Of a DNA stretch of 64,000 bases, positions 35,647 to 46,752 are shown piece after piece. The stretch spans positions 255,400,733-255,464,732 of the forward strand of contig NC_085137.1 of assembly GCF_035046485.1 (NCBI RefSeq), read 5' to 3'. Below the pieces are notes generated by a model that ran no database searches, was not told where the DNA came from, and saw only the letters and a program-made list of their open reading frames with translations. The position numbers and the translations under genes were made by a program. Within the stretch, counting starts at the first letter, position 1; each line of letters begins with the position of its first letter. Source of the DNA: Aedes albopictus (taxonomy: Eukaryota > Arthropoda > Insecta > Diptera > Culicidae).

Positions 35647-35671
35647 TAGCAGAAAAGAGAGAATGAATCTT

Positions 35672-36053
35672 CCAATAGGAATTCATCCTAAATTCTATAA
35701 AGGATTTTCCTACAATACTGGGAGAGATTACTCCAGTTTTCTGAGATGGATTTTCTCAGAATGTTTAGAGGAATTCTTCCAGTATCCTGAGGGATTTCTT
35801 CAGATTCCCGAAATGAATTCTCCCTAAATCCTGTCACGGATTGAAGAGAAGTTTTTCCTTGGGGTTCTCCCAGAATGCTTAGACGGATATTCCCAGAACT
35901 CCCTGGCGGAATCTTCCAAAATCCTGAGAGGTATTCTCCTGGAATCTTGAGAGGGATTCTCCTAGAATTCCGAGAGAAATTCTCCTGCAGTAATGAAGGA
36001 CATCCCATTAGTGTCCTGAAAGAGATTGCCCAAGAATCCTGAGAGGGATCTTC
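35672..36053. repeat. 382-bp direct duplication, left copy
   Basis: This segment of degenerate satellite is repeated at 38235-38616 with the same length and only two base differences. The pair exactly brackets LINE-D. Outside it, the same satellite continues on both sides, so the duplication came with the insertion or with a very recent rearrangement. Confidence 0.93.
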
Positions 36054-38234
36054 AGGTATCAGGTATCAGAAGGCCGGCTCCAGAGGCACGTTATCCTCCA
36101 TTTGGGACATTTGTGCCATCGCCATACATATGAGCCTATTTCATCATTTACCTGAGGGAGAATGGGACAAGGGATGGGAATTAGGAAAGGGAAAGGTGAT
36201 GAAATAGGAAGGGGTGCCCTAGAAGAGGGAATGAGCGCATAAGCGCAACGAGAGCTCATAGCTCATACCACAACGGGGTTAATCAGTGCCCTGAAAAGGA
36301 CACTGTAAAACGCATAAGCGTAAAAAAGAGCCTATAGCTCATTGGAGGTAGCTTGCGACGTCATGCGACTTTCAATATGACATAGAAAGGCACGTCATCA
36401 AAAGCATCCTCAATATTCAAGAAATCATCCAAGCAAAAACTACGTTTGAGCGAGTGCTTTCTTGAAAACGTATACAACTTTATGTAAAAGAGTCACTGTG
36501 GACATCCCAAATTGGGAGACATGTGAATTCACATGAACAGGCATGTTAGCCAGACGAACATCACAGATGTGATAATCGACAATGCGTTTCGAGCATTTCA
36601 GAAAGAACGACGTAACCAGATAAATCTGGAACTTATTCCTTCTTTTTACAACGCATGCACCCTTTCGGGATAAAACTACAGAGTAATTTCATGCCATGAA
36701 AATACCCAATAGAAAACTACACTGCCTATGATCGCATAATTGTCCCATATGAATAGGAAACCCAGCAAATATGGGACTGATATGCGATCATGGGTAGTAC
36801 AAGAGTTCAAAACATGTTTGAGAAACTCAAATCCCTCTGGAGAAAAATAGGATAAAACCCCATTTGCTCCAGGAGATTTGAAGTAAGCAGAGCTTTTTAG
36901 TGCTCACTAAATCGATTCTATAGCTACAATCCTCGGGGTAGAAGCTAAAGATTCGTAGCTATACAAAAGACTGGTTTATCCGAAGGTATTTAGAACTTGA
37001 ACAGGTCCGAGTTCCATTCAGGAATACCTCTTGCGGCCCGCACAGACCGCAGAGGACAAGCTTCTTTCAAAGCAGTAGCTATGGTATACCACAATAAAGG
37101 GCGTTGTAATAACAAAACCATAATGAAACTCTCTTGGAGTAGCAATGGAAGCGAGTTATCCATAAAATGTGATCGCAACCAATTTTTACAGGTTCCCTAG
37201 CTTGTTGAGCAGGGACGCCTGAATACGCAAAGTTTGCGAAGGAACACTCCAAAGTGCAAAAAGGTCAAATGGAGAGTCCTCATCTGACACATGCCAATCA
37301 GTCAACTCATGACAAATTCTGCTCATGCAGAGTTGGGTTAGGTGCAATTCTATGTTAAGTTAACCATGAACTGTACTACCTAAGTATTCCATCAAACTGA
37401 AGCATCTCAAATTAATGTTTGAGCTACTTCAGATGACAAATATCAGCGAAAAGATGCTGAAAACAAGAGCTTGCTTGAAGGCATCCATAAGGAAAGGTTG
37501 AAACATACTAAAATATAGCATGCTCGCGGCACGATACTTCATTTATAATAAAAGAAGCAAAACCGGGTTCACAAGGTAAACTATACAGAAGTTACGCTAC
37601 GAAAATGAACTTTTTGAAGTAGATCTACTTGGGCTACATACGCTTTTTACGCTGAAAATTGATCTGAGGTTTCCTTGCCGTAGCCACTACCCAAACTAGA
37701 CAGGATTACACTCTTCACAATCACAGCACAAAAAGGAAACATCAACGACGAACCAATCCGGTGTCAATTGAAAAACGCCAATGGCGAAAACGCATTAAGC
37801 GAACCCATATAGGCAGTAATATAAGCTAATTAACAGCATTTGAATAACCCCGCCCTTATTTAGCCTCAAATTTGAGACTTAAGAAGGGCAACTGATTATC
37901 TCGGAGAAACGCAAGGTCCACTGCACCATTGCTCCGGTTAGCGCAGTAAGGGCGTAATACTGTGGAGGACGCCCTAATTCTCCACAGGCTCCGTTTGTGG
38001 TTAGGTTTTTATTAGACCCCCCTAACCATTCATTCCTTGGCACGGTAAGCATAAAGCCGCATAACACCATGAATTAGGGGTCACCTGTTTAGTGGACTCT
38101 TACCACTGGATCAGGCGGTCCGTAGTGTTATTCTTAGCCAATTGAGACAACCGCTACCGACACTACACAGCTATCTAGGCTGATCGGGAAAAGAAGTTAA
38201 CATTGATGGACAACTTCCAAACGACCCCGAACAG
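36054..38234 (-). mobile_element. LINE-D: internally deleted retrotransposon
   Basis: On the minus strand a 5' region near 38234-37870 (open 63 codons at 38070-37879) is followed by an endonuclease remnant with CHELTDWHVSDEDSPF near 37300 and by a linker with ALKEACPLRSVRAARGIP near 37065. WHVSDE and the CPLR linker are typical of I/R1/LOA-type LINEs between endonuclease and RT. The RT itself is missing. The 3' end is a short tandem repeat of TGATACC at 36054-36068, as in I-type elements. The copy has many stops and frameshifts. Confidence 0.75.
36722..36797. mobile_element. 76-bp hairpin element
   Basis: Two 29-base arms, 36722-36750 and 36769-36797, pair in inverted orientation with five mismatches around ATGATCGCAT and GTCCCATAT, enclosing an 18-base loop. 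It resembles the hairpin at 61554-61622 in its GTCCCAT...GAATAGG core. It lies within LINE-D. Confidence 0.65.
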
Positions 38235-38616
38235 CCAATAGGAATTCATCCTAAATTCTATAAAGGATTTTCCTACAATCCTGGGAGAGATTACTCCAGT
38301 TTTCTGAGATGGATTTTCTCAGAATGTTTAGAGGAATTCTTCCAGTATCCTGAGGGATTTCTTCAGATTCCCGAAATGAATTCTCCCTAAATCCTGTCAC
38401 GGATTGAAGAGAAGTTTTTCCTTGGGATTCTCCCAGAATGCTTAGACGGATATTCCCAGAACTCCCTGGCGGAATCTTCCAAAATCCTGAGAGGTATTCT
38501 CCTGGAATCTTGAGAGGGATTCTCCTAGAATTCCGAGAGAAATTCTCCTGCAGTAATGAAGGACATCCCATTAGTGTCCTGAAAGAGATTGCCCAAGAAT
38601 CCTGAGAGGGATCTTC
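38235..38616. repeat. 382-bp direct duplication, right copy
   Basis: This is the partner of 35672-36053. The two differences are A/C near position 48 and G/A near position 211 of the unit. The satellite continues to about 38780. Confidence 0.93.
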
Positions 38617-39039
38617 CATATTATTAAGAGAAATTCATCTGAGAGGGATTCTAAAAAAAAAAATGCTCGGGAGCCAGAGATGGACTGGCCAAGAATCCTG
38701 AGAAGGATGCGTTAGAACCCTGAAAGGGACTCTAGACCATAAGCAGGACAAATGCCCAAGAAACCTGAGAAATACAGGTATGCATCGATTTAGTTAACCA
38801 TGGATTATATAGACCCTCGATTTTATGTACATTTTTTAATGGGTAAATTTTACAGTGCATTCTGGAAAAAATGATGTTTTTGAATCGAAAAAAAAAATCG
38901 AATGTAAAAAGTCGATTCGGTCGATTTTGTTGGGCTTCAATATCGATTCAAAAAATCGATTAATCGGAACAAAAACATCGATGTTGCGAACATCGATTCA
39001 AAATTGTCCAACGCTAAAAAACACACTTTATGGTATTTG

Positions 39040-39290
39040 TAAGTAGTACCTTCAAAATCCACCCAATGATTCTTTCCGAATACATATTAGAATTCTTCTA
39101 GAAGATTCAAGGATTACCATAGAAATTCCTCCAAAAAATCCTACAAGCATGTCTACAAGGATACATTTGGAAAATCCTCCAAAATTCCTTCAGAAAATCT
39201 CCCAAGATCCATTCAGGCTCCAAGCATGAGCTTGAGCTGAACTTGAGCTTGATTGACCGCCCGTAGATGCTACTCCAGTATCGCCAGACC
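39040..39290. repeat. Satellite tail and dispersed GAGCTTGA repeat
   Basis: GAATTCCTCC-type words end near 39220 and are followed by GAGCTTGAGCTGAACTTGAG-type sequence and TTGACCGCCCGTAGATGC, which looks like a dispersed repeat. No coding sense. Confidence 0.5.
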
Positions 39291-41489
39291 AGCTACACTC
39301 ACACAAGGAACCAATGAGATATTTGCCGGGGATAGCAGGCATCTTCAGTGTGTGAGCGTTGGTGATCTTCTTTTTTCTTAGGCGACAATGGCGTCTGCCA
39401 CGTCAGGTTGCAGGTCAATGTGGGGAAGAGGAAGGAAGTGATGATTGCAATCGTTTGTATCCACAGCAGACCAAATATACCTCTGCGTCTGCACAAATTC
39501 ATGCGGGTGTCGGAGTGTTGGTGGAATATGTTTGGCAAAAGGTTCACACATTGGTGCGTGGATGCCAGGCGTAAGGCGAAAGATTAGTGTGTTTATTACT
39601 ATGAAGCTAAAGCGCCACAGTTCGCTTGATTGCAAACTCTTAGGCGTTATTTCATATTTAGATTCCCAAGTAACAATTATACTTTTGTGGCAATCCTGAA
39701 GTAATTTCTAAGATAGAATAATAAAACTTAGCAACAAAGCTCTTTGTTCTGCAAATCTGAGATAAAATAGGTATAAAACATCCATAAGACTAATCTGGCC
39801 CACTCTTCAGGAGATCTTCAAAGCTGCTTTTGAAGACTGCTTTGAAACTAGTTGTATTTATGTACATGCGCTGATGATTGATTATAAGAACTTCATGAAA
39901 CTTTAACAAGAATATCTTGAGGCATGTAGATCTTTTAGCTGTCTTTCTCAAAAGTGTCCACAGTGCATAATAAATGAAATCTTTTACCTAAGCATTATGC
40001 AAATGCAAACAAGTTTTGTTTCATGGATGAAATAATAATTGAACTGCGAATTAATTTTCATCAAATTGAAATGGCTAAAACATTTTAATTGCCTGACAGA
40101 TCATTGATGACAGGGAATCGAAATTTTCCGTGCCATACCCACTTTTTCGTTGATATGCCACCCAAATCATACGAAATTTACAAAGCGCCTCAAAAATAAT
40201 ATCAATCATTAATATACGAAGACATAATTTTCCTATAAAAACAAAAGGCTACGCCACTTTTTCAATTCTATCTAAACATGGCTGCCGTTCCAAGCGAACA
40301 AAACTCATGCAGCCGCCATCAATTGTTATTACCTTTAATCCAAACCCCCTCAAAACAATGATGGAACCAAGTCACCTTGCATGAACGCTACAGCCTTTAT
40401 TGAAGATTGTTTTTACTAGTTATGATCTTAAGGCAGATTTGCTGTCTTAAATGAAACTTATTCGTTTTATACAAGAGTAACAGCACGGGGGTGAATCTTC
40501 GTCACGAAAAGCACTGCCCGTTTGATAGCTCAACACTAGCGAACCTGGTGGTGGAAGTCAAGCTTTAGCCTGCAGCGAGCATAGGGAGGCGGCGTAGCAC
40601 GCTTTGATGATTTTTTTATTTTCCCATGGAAATTCATTCCAATCTAGTTTTCAAATTGACAATTTCACGACTTCCAGCTCGAAACTTCACATTTGTTCGA
40701 AGATACACATCTGTTCTGTGGTAACAGCCTTTGACAATTGTTTGTTTACGTTTTCGATGCTAGAAAGTTGTCTTTGTACATTTCGCGGTGTTTCGCGTTA
40801 AGATGTGCCAATTCTCTTTTGTTTCCCTGTATTTTTGCTATTAATAATGAAGTGCAACTTACTACAATTACACTATTTAGCATGAGCTTGAGCAGAGTCA
40901 CAGTAAGTACCCATTTCATTTTCGATTCGCATAGCTATGGCCTGTGTGAGAAACTGGTTGAAGGCAGGACGACAGCAGCCAGCTACTCGCATTTTTGATT
41001 GGCCGTAAAATCATTATTTCGTTGACATGATTACTTTTTAGCACAAGAATGGCTAAATTATCAGTGAGCAAACATGTTTTTATTTGCATGAGAACGCGGT
41101 TTTTCAACCAATTTGTTACATTCGTTATTTGGATTGAAAAATAGTTCGTTGTCTTATCATTATTTCGCATAGTTCTTGTTCCAGAGGATTGGCTCTAGCT
41201 CAAGAATAGAAGGCTTCAAGAAGTTTTTAAAGGAGGATTAGCCAGATGAAATGCACTTGAATAAACGAAACATAAACTTTTAATAAAATATGTTGTTGTT
41301 ATGTGTTGAAAATAACTTCAAATACGCCTTAAAACTAATTATAAGATTTAATGCTCTTGTAAATTCAATTGTTTTATGCGCGAATTTCAAAATTAACTTG
41401 AAGACAACTTAAAAACCTCAAACGAACGAAGATTGTTTTCTCTTGATAAAAACAACTATAAATGTTCCATGAATTGGTCATGCTGTGAT
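39291..41489. other. Low-repeat region without a confirmed gene
   Basis: A minus-strand open stretch of 85 codons at 39635-39378 contains PHEFVQTQRYIWSAVD and looks more protein-like than its surroundings, but I cannot name a family and it may belong to a dispersed repeat. Further short open stretches (40604-40801, 40738-40998, 40916-41170) show nothing recognisable. No inverted-repeat element was found. Confidence 0.35.
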
Positions 41490-41767
41490 AAAGCTTCCAT
41501 AAAAATAATCAAATCTAAAAGGAATTGAAATTGTTACTTGGGTTGACACTGTGCAATGAAAGCTGGAAGGAAAGTGAAAGGCTTTTTCAACCGTTTCTGG
41601 TTCTAGCGATGGGCTATGATCTGGGATGTATATGTAGATGAGAGAGAGAGAGTGAAAGTAGATTAAAAGATACAAAGTAGAAGGAAAGGGACGGCCCAGG
41701 GATAGAACCCAGAACGTTCTGCATACGAATCAGAAGCGGTAGCCATTAGACCAACAAGCTCGTCGAT
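41490..41767 (-). mobile_element. tRNA-derived SINE
   Basis: On the minus strand the head GACGAGCTTGTTGGTCTAAT gives an A box and GGTTCTATCCC at about 41700-41710 a B box. The body carries TCTCTCTCTCTC (41639-41652) and a CTTTCACTTTCCTTCC block. The acceptor stem pairs at only five of seven positions and the T stem needs wobble pairs, so this is a SINE head and not a working tRNA gene. The tail end is approximate. Confidence 0.7.
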
Positions 41768-42979
41768 CCATTCAGGTTCCAAGCAGGAACTCCTGCAGGA
41801 TTCTCCTTGGAGAAAGCTCTAAAGGAATCTTAGATGATTTTTTATTCAAGTCCTTGAAGTAACTGCTAGATAAATCGTAAAAGATAACCCTTAAGGTAGT
41901 CTCGCAGAAATCCTTCAAGGAATACTGGGAAAGAAAGACTTGATGAAATCGTTGGAGTATGTTGATTGCACTTATTTTTCATGCGAGAGCAAAAATAATC
42001 GACAAATTGCTGTTATTTAATATTTCTAAAAGGGTCGTACATTTAAGCCGCTACCTTAAGCGAATGACCCGCAATCATTTCCATCTGCTTCGATGCACTT
42101 CCACAGAAGACAAACCGCGTCCTCTCATACTCTTCACGCACTCGAATTTCTAGATATGGCCGCCCAATTCCAAAACTCGTCCACGGAATTTTGCTAGGAC
42201 ATTAGTTGCTTAGCGGTAAAGCAGAAAACGGTATCTGGTGCCGGCACCAAGGCACGTGCCGTCGCTTAAATCACGAATCCTATCAAGTTTATATAAACAT
42301 AAAGAGGAAATTTTAAAAGTAACAAAACATTGCAGCCTGATTTGAGCTGGTCACGTCACAATGATGCCGGAACAACATGCAAAAATAACGTTCAGAAGGG
42401 AACTAGGATGTGACCGGCACCTCCGTTGTTGGCCGTACATGGTTGTTTGTTTAAAGGATCTAAGAGCACTCAACGTCCAGGGATGCAACTAACACAGAAC
42501 CAGGTCCAGTGGAGAAGGATGTTTCGTTTGGCGTAGATTAATCGCAGAGAACTGTTGTCCACAAAGTAGCTAAGTAAGTGTTTGAAGTGCAACCGCATTG
42601 AGTTTAACGCAGATATGTTCAATTAGTGTACATAAGTACATACGATACGAAACATCGTGCAAGGAAAAAATAGCATTCGAGACCCATCAAAATAAAGCGT
42701 AAGAAGATTTTCCTGGGTAATTTACGGTAGACAGAGATCCCCAAATCATTTTACGTAAATAATAGCTAGACACAGTAATAGCTTCAAAAATAACCCTCTG
42801 TGAGCTGATTTTTCTTTGCATTACTTCCATCTGTTTATACACGACTGAACGTCTCCGAAGGATGTCACTAAATTAGGTGGAAAAAAGTAAATAACCCTAA
42901 GCAGACAGAAAATAAAAATACGACATGTTTTATGTGCTCTTCCGCATTTGGTTCTTACTTGGTGGTACGGTATACATAC
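41768..42979. other. Low-repeat region next to the candidate exons
   Basis: A remnant of GAATTCC-type satellite occupies 41780-41940. Perfect palindromes GGTGCCGGCACC and GGCACGTGCC lie at about 42238-42260. If the exon at 42980-43117 is real, this is the intron that follows it. Confidence 0.35.
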
Positions 42980-43117
42980 CTTGGTAGCAAATTGGAAATA
43001 ATTCGTTCTGCTTCCTCGGGCGATGGAGGTGAGTACTTGCCGTCCGGTGGCACCGGATGTGGAAGTGAGGGTGCATTTGCCTCGTCAGTCGGTTGAAAAT
43101 CAGGTACGAATTTTGCC
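42980..43117 (-). CDS. Candidate internal coding exon of an unnamed host gene
   Basis: The exon is bounded upstream by a strong acceptor (a pyrimidine-rich tract ending CATCTCTCCAG) and downstream by the donor AAG|GTATGT. One frame is open through its 138 bases and reads 45 residues that start AKFVPDFQPTDEANAPSLPH and end SPEEAERIISNLLP. The segment is rich in proline and acidic residues, then has a short amphipathic stretch. Its composition differs from every transposon-derived frame here. The entry phase is 2 and the exit phase is 2. Another frame is also open but looks less protein-like. I do not recognise the family. Confidence 0.5.
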
Positions 43118-43292
43118 CTGGAGAGATGGGAAGATACAAGAAAAAAAAATGGTACATGAGTGAGGATCCGGGTTGGGAAAAGGTAAACGACGGCACGGTG
43201 CGGCATTACGGACTACCAGGAATCGACAGTCGGCGGCAGTCGGCGGCAGTCTCGTCACATTTGAGCTAAATTGCCTCAGATTCAGTACATAC

Positions 43293-43343
43293 GTGTGTAA
43301 CTCTCTTGGCGCTGGAATCGTGTCCGCCGTCGTCGTCTGCCAT
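43293..43343 (-). CDS. Possible first coding exon of the same gene
   Basis: An ATG at 43343 (minus strand) opens MADDDGGHDSSAKRVTH and runs into a good donor, CAC|GTATGT. An upstream ATG gives only ten codons before a stop, like a short upstream frame. The weakness is phase: this exon ends in phase 0 and the exon at 43117 needs phase 2. So either a small exon lies between them, the donor differs, or one exon is wrong. Confidence 0.35.
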
Positions 43344-43620
43344 TCTATAGTGCTGTTGCCGCCAGTAGTTTAGCCATTCGGAACGAATAATAGCTTCAGG
43401 TATATGTGCAATGCATATACAGTCGATGCAAACATCGGGATTTACGGGTCTGATTTCAGCATTTGAGTATATGTATATTTTTCAGTAGACCGGTTAAAAG
43501 TCAGTAGTTCAACATATTATAAAGGTCTAACTGGTATATCTGTACTATATTTCCATTGAGCTTTTGGTGGTGTTAATTTACAGCTACCCATTTTGGCGCA
43601 GAAAGCAATTACTACTACAT
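43344..43620. other. Upstream flank of the candidate gene
   Basis: This would be the 5' untranslated and promoter region if the exon pair is real. I see no TATA box at a convincing distance. A decamer CAGTCGGCGG repeat (2.5 units) lies on the other side of exon 1, at about 43227-43251. Confidence 0.3.
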
Positions 43621-43626
43621 ACTTAC

Positions 43627-46040
43627 TTTCAGTCCTGAGCACCTATGGTGGTGCAGAGGGCCGAATTGAAAGACCTTAATCCAAGACGATTGTCCGCCAT
43701 CGCCTTGACCTGTGGCCAGGTCAAATTTCTGTTGACTTGCTTGATTTCGTTGTTGAGGCTGCGCCACCATGAACCTCTGGGTCTGCCTCTTCTGCGATGT
43801 CCTGCTGGGTCCATCTTGGTTCCACCATCGGCCGCCATTTGGCTACCAAGATAGCCTACCAAGAAAGCTTTCAACATTCTCTACTGTTTGCGCAGCTACC
43901 GTGAAACGGGAAGGGTTGACCGTTTTTACATCTAACGATTTGGTCTTGTTGACGTTGATCGTGAGACCTACCGCCGAGAAGCGCTCGGCAAGATCATCGA
44001 GCTAACTCTGCACATCAGCGCGCCGTTGAGCTATGAGAGCAACGTCATCAGTCAGTTCGAAGTGATTTAGGTGCTCCATGGTAATGGGCTGCTACAGCAA
44101 CGCACGATTTGGTTCAAGGTCAATCGCACCTAACAGGGTCTCGTCGATTACGATGAGAAACAGTAGCGGTAATAGGATGCATCCTTGCCTCACTCTAGCA
44201 ACGACCCGGGTGGGATCGGACAAGGCACCATTGTGCAGTACTCTGCACGAAAATGCCCTGTACTGTGCTTCAATGAGGCCGATGATTTCCTCAGAGAATC
44301 CCTTGCGCTCGAGCTTTTTCGTAATCAATGAACACTCGGTAGAAAGATTCTTGGAATCCATTGATTTGCTTTAAGATGAGCGTGACAATATGGTCAACAC
44401 AGGATCGTCCGGGACGGAATCTTACTTGCTGGCGCCGGATAATTGCATCAATCTGCTCCTGTATCCGGTTAAGAATCACTTTGCAGAGGACTTTGCGACC
44501 GATGCACAGCAACATGATACCTCGCCAATTATCGCAGGTCACCCTTTTTGGGCACCTTTGCTAAGACGCCTTGTACCTAGTCGACCGATGATGCAGCCGT
44601 TGTGCAGATACTAATGAGTCAGCTTTGAGTATCTCGGCTGATATATGATCGACCCCCAGGGCCCTGTTCGATTTCATGCTGCGGATGGCTGTTTCTATCT
44701 CCTGTAATGATGGAGCTTCGGTGTTGACATGGGTAATGCGTCGAACACTTGCCGGATCATGCTGAGGTGTTGGTGGCATGGCCAACACTTGAAAAAGGTT
44801 TCCAAAGTGCTCGAACCAGCGCAGCGTTTCAGCTGGTCAACCAGGTCGGTCAATAGCTGCCCAGATGTGTCTTTCACGGGCATTGTAGCATTCATCTTTG
44901 TCCCACTAAGGCGACGTGAAACATCGTAGAGGAGACGAATGTCGCCGGTATTTGCAACATTCTCGTCTTCGTCGGCTAGGGAGTCCGCCCACGCTCTTTT
45001 GTCCCTTTTACATGAGCGCTTCACTTCTTTCTCGAGAGCCAAATAGCGCTGACGGGCTACGGCTTTGGCTCCTCGTGTTTTCACTCGCTCTGTCACAGCT
45101 TAGGCATTCCGTCGCTCCTCTATCTTCCTCTAGGTGTCATCTGTTATCCACTGGTTTCTCAGAGTGCGTAGCTCACCCAGATTATTCTTTCCGGTGGCGA
45201 TGAAGGCGTTCTTGATGGCGCTCCATTGATCTTCGACGCTTCCACCTGCCGGAATATCCGCAGCACGCTTCTCTAGCTCCTCGACAAAGGACACGGTAAA
45301 AAGCGTAGCGTCTTCCAGTCGGCGTGTGTTGAACCGTTGTCCGATTCACTCCTTCTGTCGATGGATCCTTGCAATGCGCAGCCGTATCTCGGAGATGATG
45401 GTCGGACGCCACGTTTGTTCCGCACATAAAGAAGGCTCCATCTCCATTTTCGGCTGATGCAGATGTGGTCGATTTGTTTTTCCGTGACGCCATCACGGGA
45501 AACCCATGTCCCTTTGTGCTCTGATCGATGAGGAAAGAGCGATCCACCAATCACCATGTCATAGTTACCGAGCGCCCATATAGCCCATATAGCCGAGGCG
45601 GTAAACGAACGGGTATTCAGCATGACCATGCTGAGGGTGACGGGTTCGATTCCCGGTCGGTCCAGGATCTTTTCGTAAAGGAAATTTCCTTGACTTCCTT
45701 GGGCATAGAGTATATTCGTGCCTGCCACACGATATACACATGCAAAATGGTCATTGGCAGAGGAAGCTCTCAGTTAATAACTGTGGAAGTGCTCATAGAA
45801 CACTTAGCTGAGAAGCAGGCTTTGTCCCAATGAGGACGTTACGCCAAGAAGAGAGAGAGAGAGAGAGAGAGTTACCGAGCGTGGACGAGAGCACTGAGCA
45901 GGAAAACCAACTCCACGGTGACGAGGAGCGTGTTCACCTCGTCGGCCAGAGTATAGCAGAATTTGGCATGGCGCCAATCTGTGTTCTCCAGAGTTCGGCC
46001 AACGGACTTCATTAAATCCTAGGATATTAAGCTTCATACG
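43627..46040 (-). mobile_element. LINE-C: non-LTR retrotransposon with AP endonuclease
   Basis: Minus-strand pieces in order: endonuclease start at about 46037 (LNILGFNEVRWPN, PRHRGVGF), endonuclease end at 45550-45380 (GTWVSRDGVTEKQIDHICIS), linker (45096-44695), RT fingers (44788-44291, with NWRGIMLLCIGRKVLCK and RPGRSCVDHI), palm (44361-44092, VRQGCILLPLLFLI) and the catalytic LTDDVALIAQ near 44030. The normal FADD is LTDD here, and one stop follows it. After YLGSQMAADGGTK the frame jumps to RRRGRPRGSWW, so most of the thumb is deleted. A Feilai SINE splits the endonuclease. Confidence 0.85.
45575..45870 (+). mobile_element. Feilai-type SINE inside LINE-C
   Basis: This copy carries the pol III boxes and the conserved body. 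Its tail is (GA)n instead of (GAA)n. CCCATATAG is doubled at the head. The perfect TSD GTTACCGAGCG lies at 45564-45574 and 45871-45881; without the SINE the LINE-C endonuclease reading continues into YDMVIGGSLFP. Confidence 0.94.
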
Positions 46041-46049
46041 GCATGCCTT

Positions 46050-46490
46050 ATTAGTTAGTTATGCCAGTTTAACCTGCTGGGCAAGGGTTAATACATTTCA
46101 AGTTCCAATTTTTGTCCGTTGTTTCGCGCTGAAAGTCGTCGCCGTTGAATCAGTTCGTAATATTCCATTTACGGTTTCTGTAACTGGTGTTGGGTTTCGA
46201 GGACAGTAGGTTTTTGGCCTAAGGTCCCCTATCCACCGTGGCTTTCGGTGGAGGAGCATTTCTTATTGAGCCGCTGGATGGCAGAACAGACGCTGCTTGA
46301 GCCACACATCCTTGGTGAACAGACGCTCGGGACGTATCTCCTCAATCTAGCTGAAGTCAAAAGGACAACAGTGCCCAGGCTACACTACCAGCTAAGCACC
46401 CAACTCTTACCTGCCGGTATTTTGTCATCGCGTGACCTGTGGAAGCACGAGGTAGGAACTTGTGAGGACTAGAGCAGGGTTGGGCGCTTT
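46050..46490 (-). mobile_element. LINE 5' untranslated region, minus strand
   Basis: The reverse complement of about 46230-46480 matches 52890-53090 in blocks such as GTGCTTAGCTGGTAGTG, CCTGGGCACTGTTGTCC and CGAGCGTCTGTTCACC. It is therefore the 5' leader of the same LINE family as LINE-E. It directly precedes LINE-C in that element's orientation. Either LINE-C shares this leader or two elements are joined here. Confidence 0.65.
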
Positions 46491-46752
46491 CCTCCCGTCA
46501 TCTCCCCTCCTGCTATACTAACGTAATAGTTTCCAGCGCTACCTTGTTTATGTTGTACGCAACGTTCAAATACTTTATGTCTACCTTTCAAATACTTTAT
46601 GTCAGAGGCTTTCGTTTTTATCCGTGCAGATTTCAGCTCGCGGCACAAAACCTTTACGGGATACGTTCAGTTTTCAGTATAACTCCCGCGTTTTTTGAAA
46701 ATGTTCCTATGAAACTATCAGCCTTATTTATAGCAGAGATCTTTACGATACG

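Larger units (their letters stand above)
32024..39016. mobile_element. Candidate 7-kb hAT element defined by paired ends
   Basis: The left tip TAGCATTGGGCAAATC and the inverted right tip TAGCGTTGGACAATTTTG resemble each other. Both subterminal regions are packed with AATCGATT words (32060-32150 and 38880-39000). The flanking 8-mers GCAAACAC and AAAAACAC match at six of eight positions. If these are partners, the space between holds a hAT, a mariner-like element, LINE-D with its duplication and degenerate satellite, leaving about 2.4 kb of own sequence. The alternative is two separate decayed copies. Confidence 0.45.

Noticed and set aside
35688..36008. Duplicated 106- and 122-codon proteins (with 38251-38619)
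   Set aside because: The open frames come from degenerate satellite and match because the DNA is duplicated; the peptides are repetitive without a domain.
41690..41767. Functional tRNA gene on the minus strand
   Set aside because: The acceptor stem pairs only at five of seven positions, the anticodon loop is too long and the T stem needs wobble pairs; a SINE body follows.
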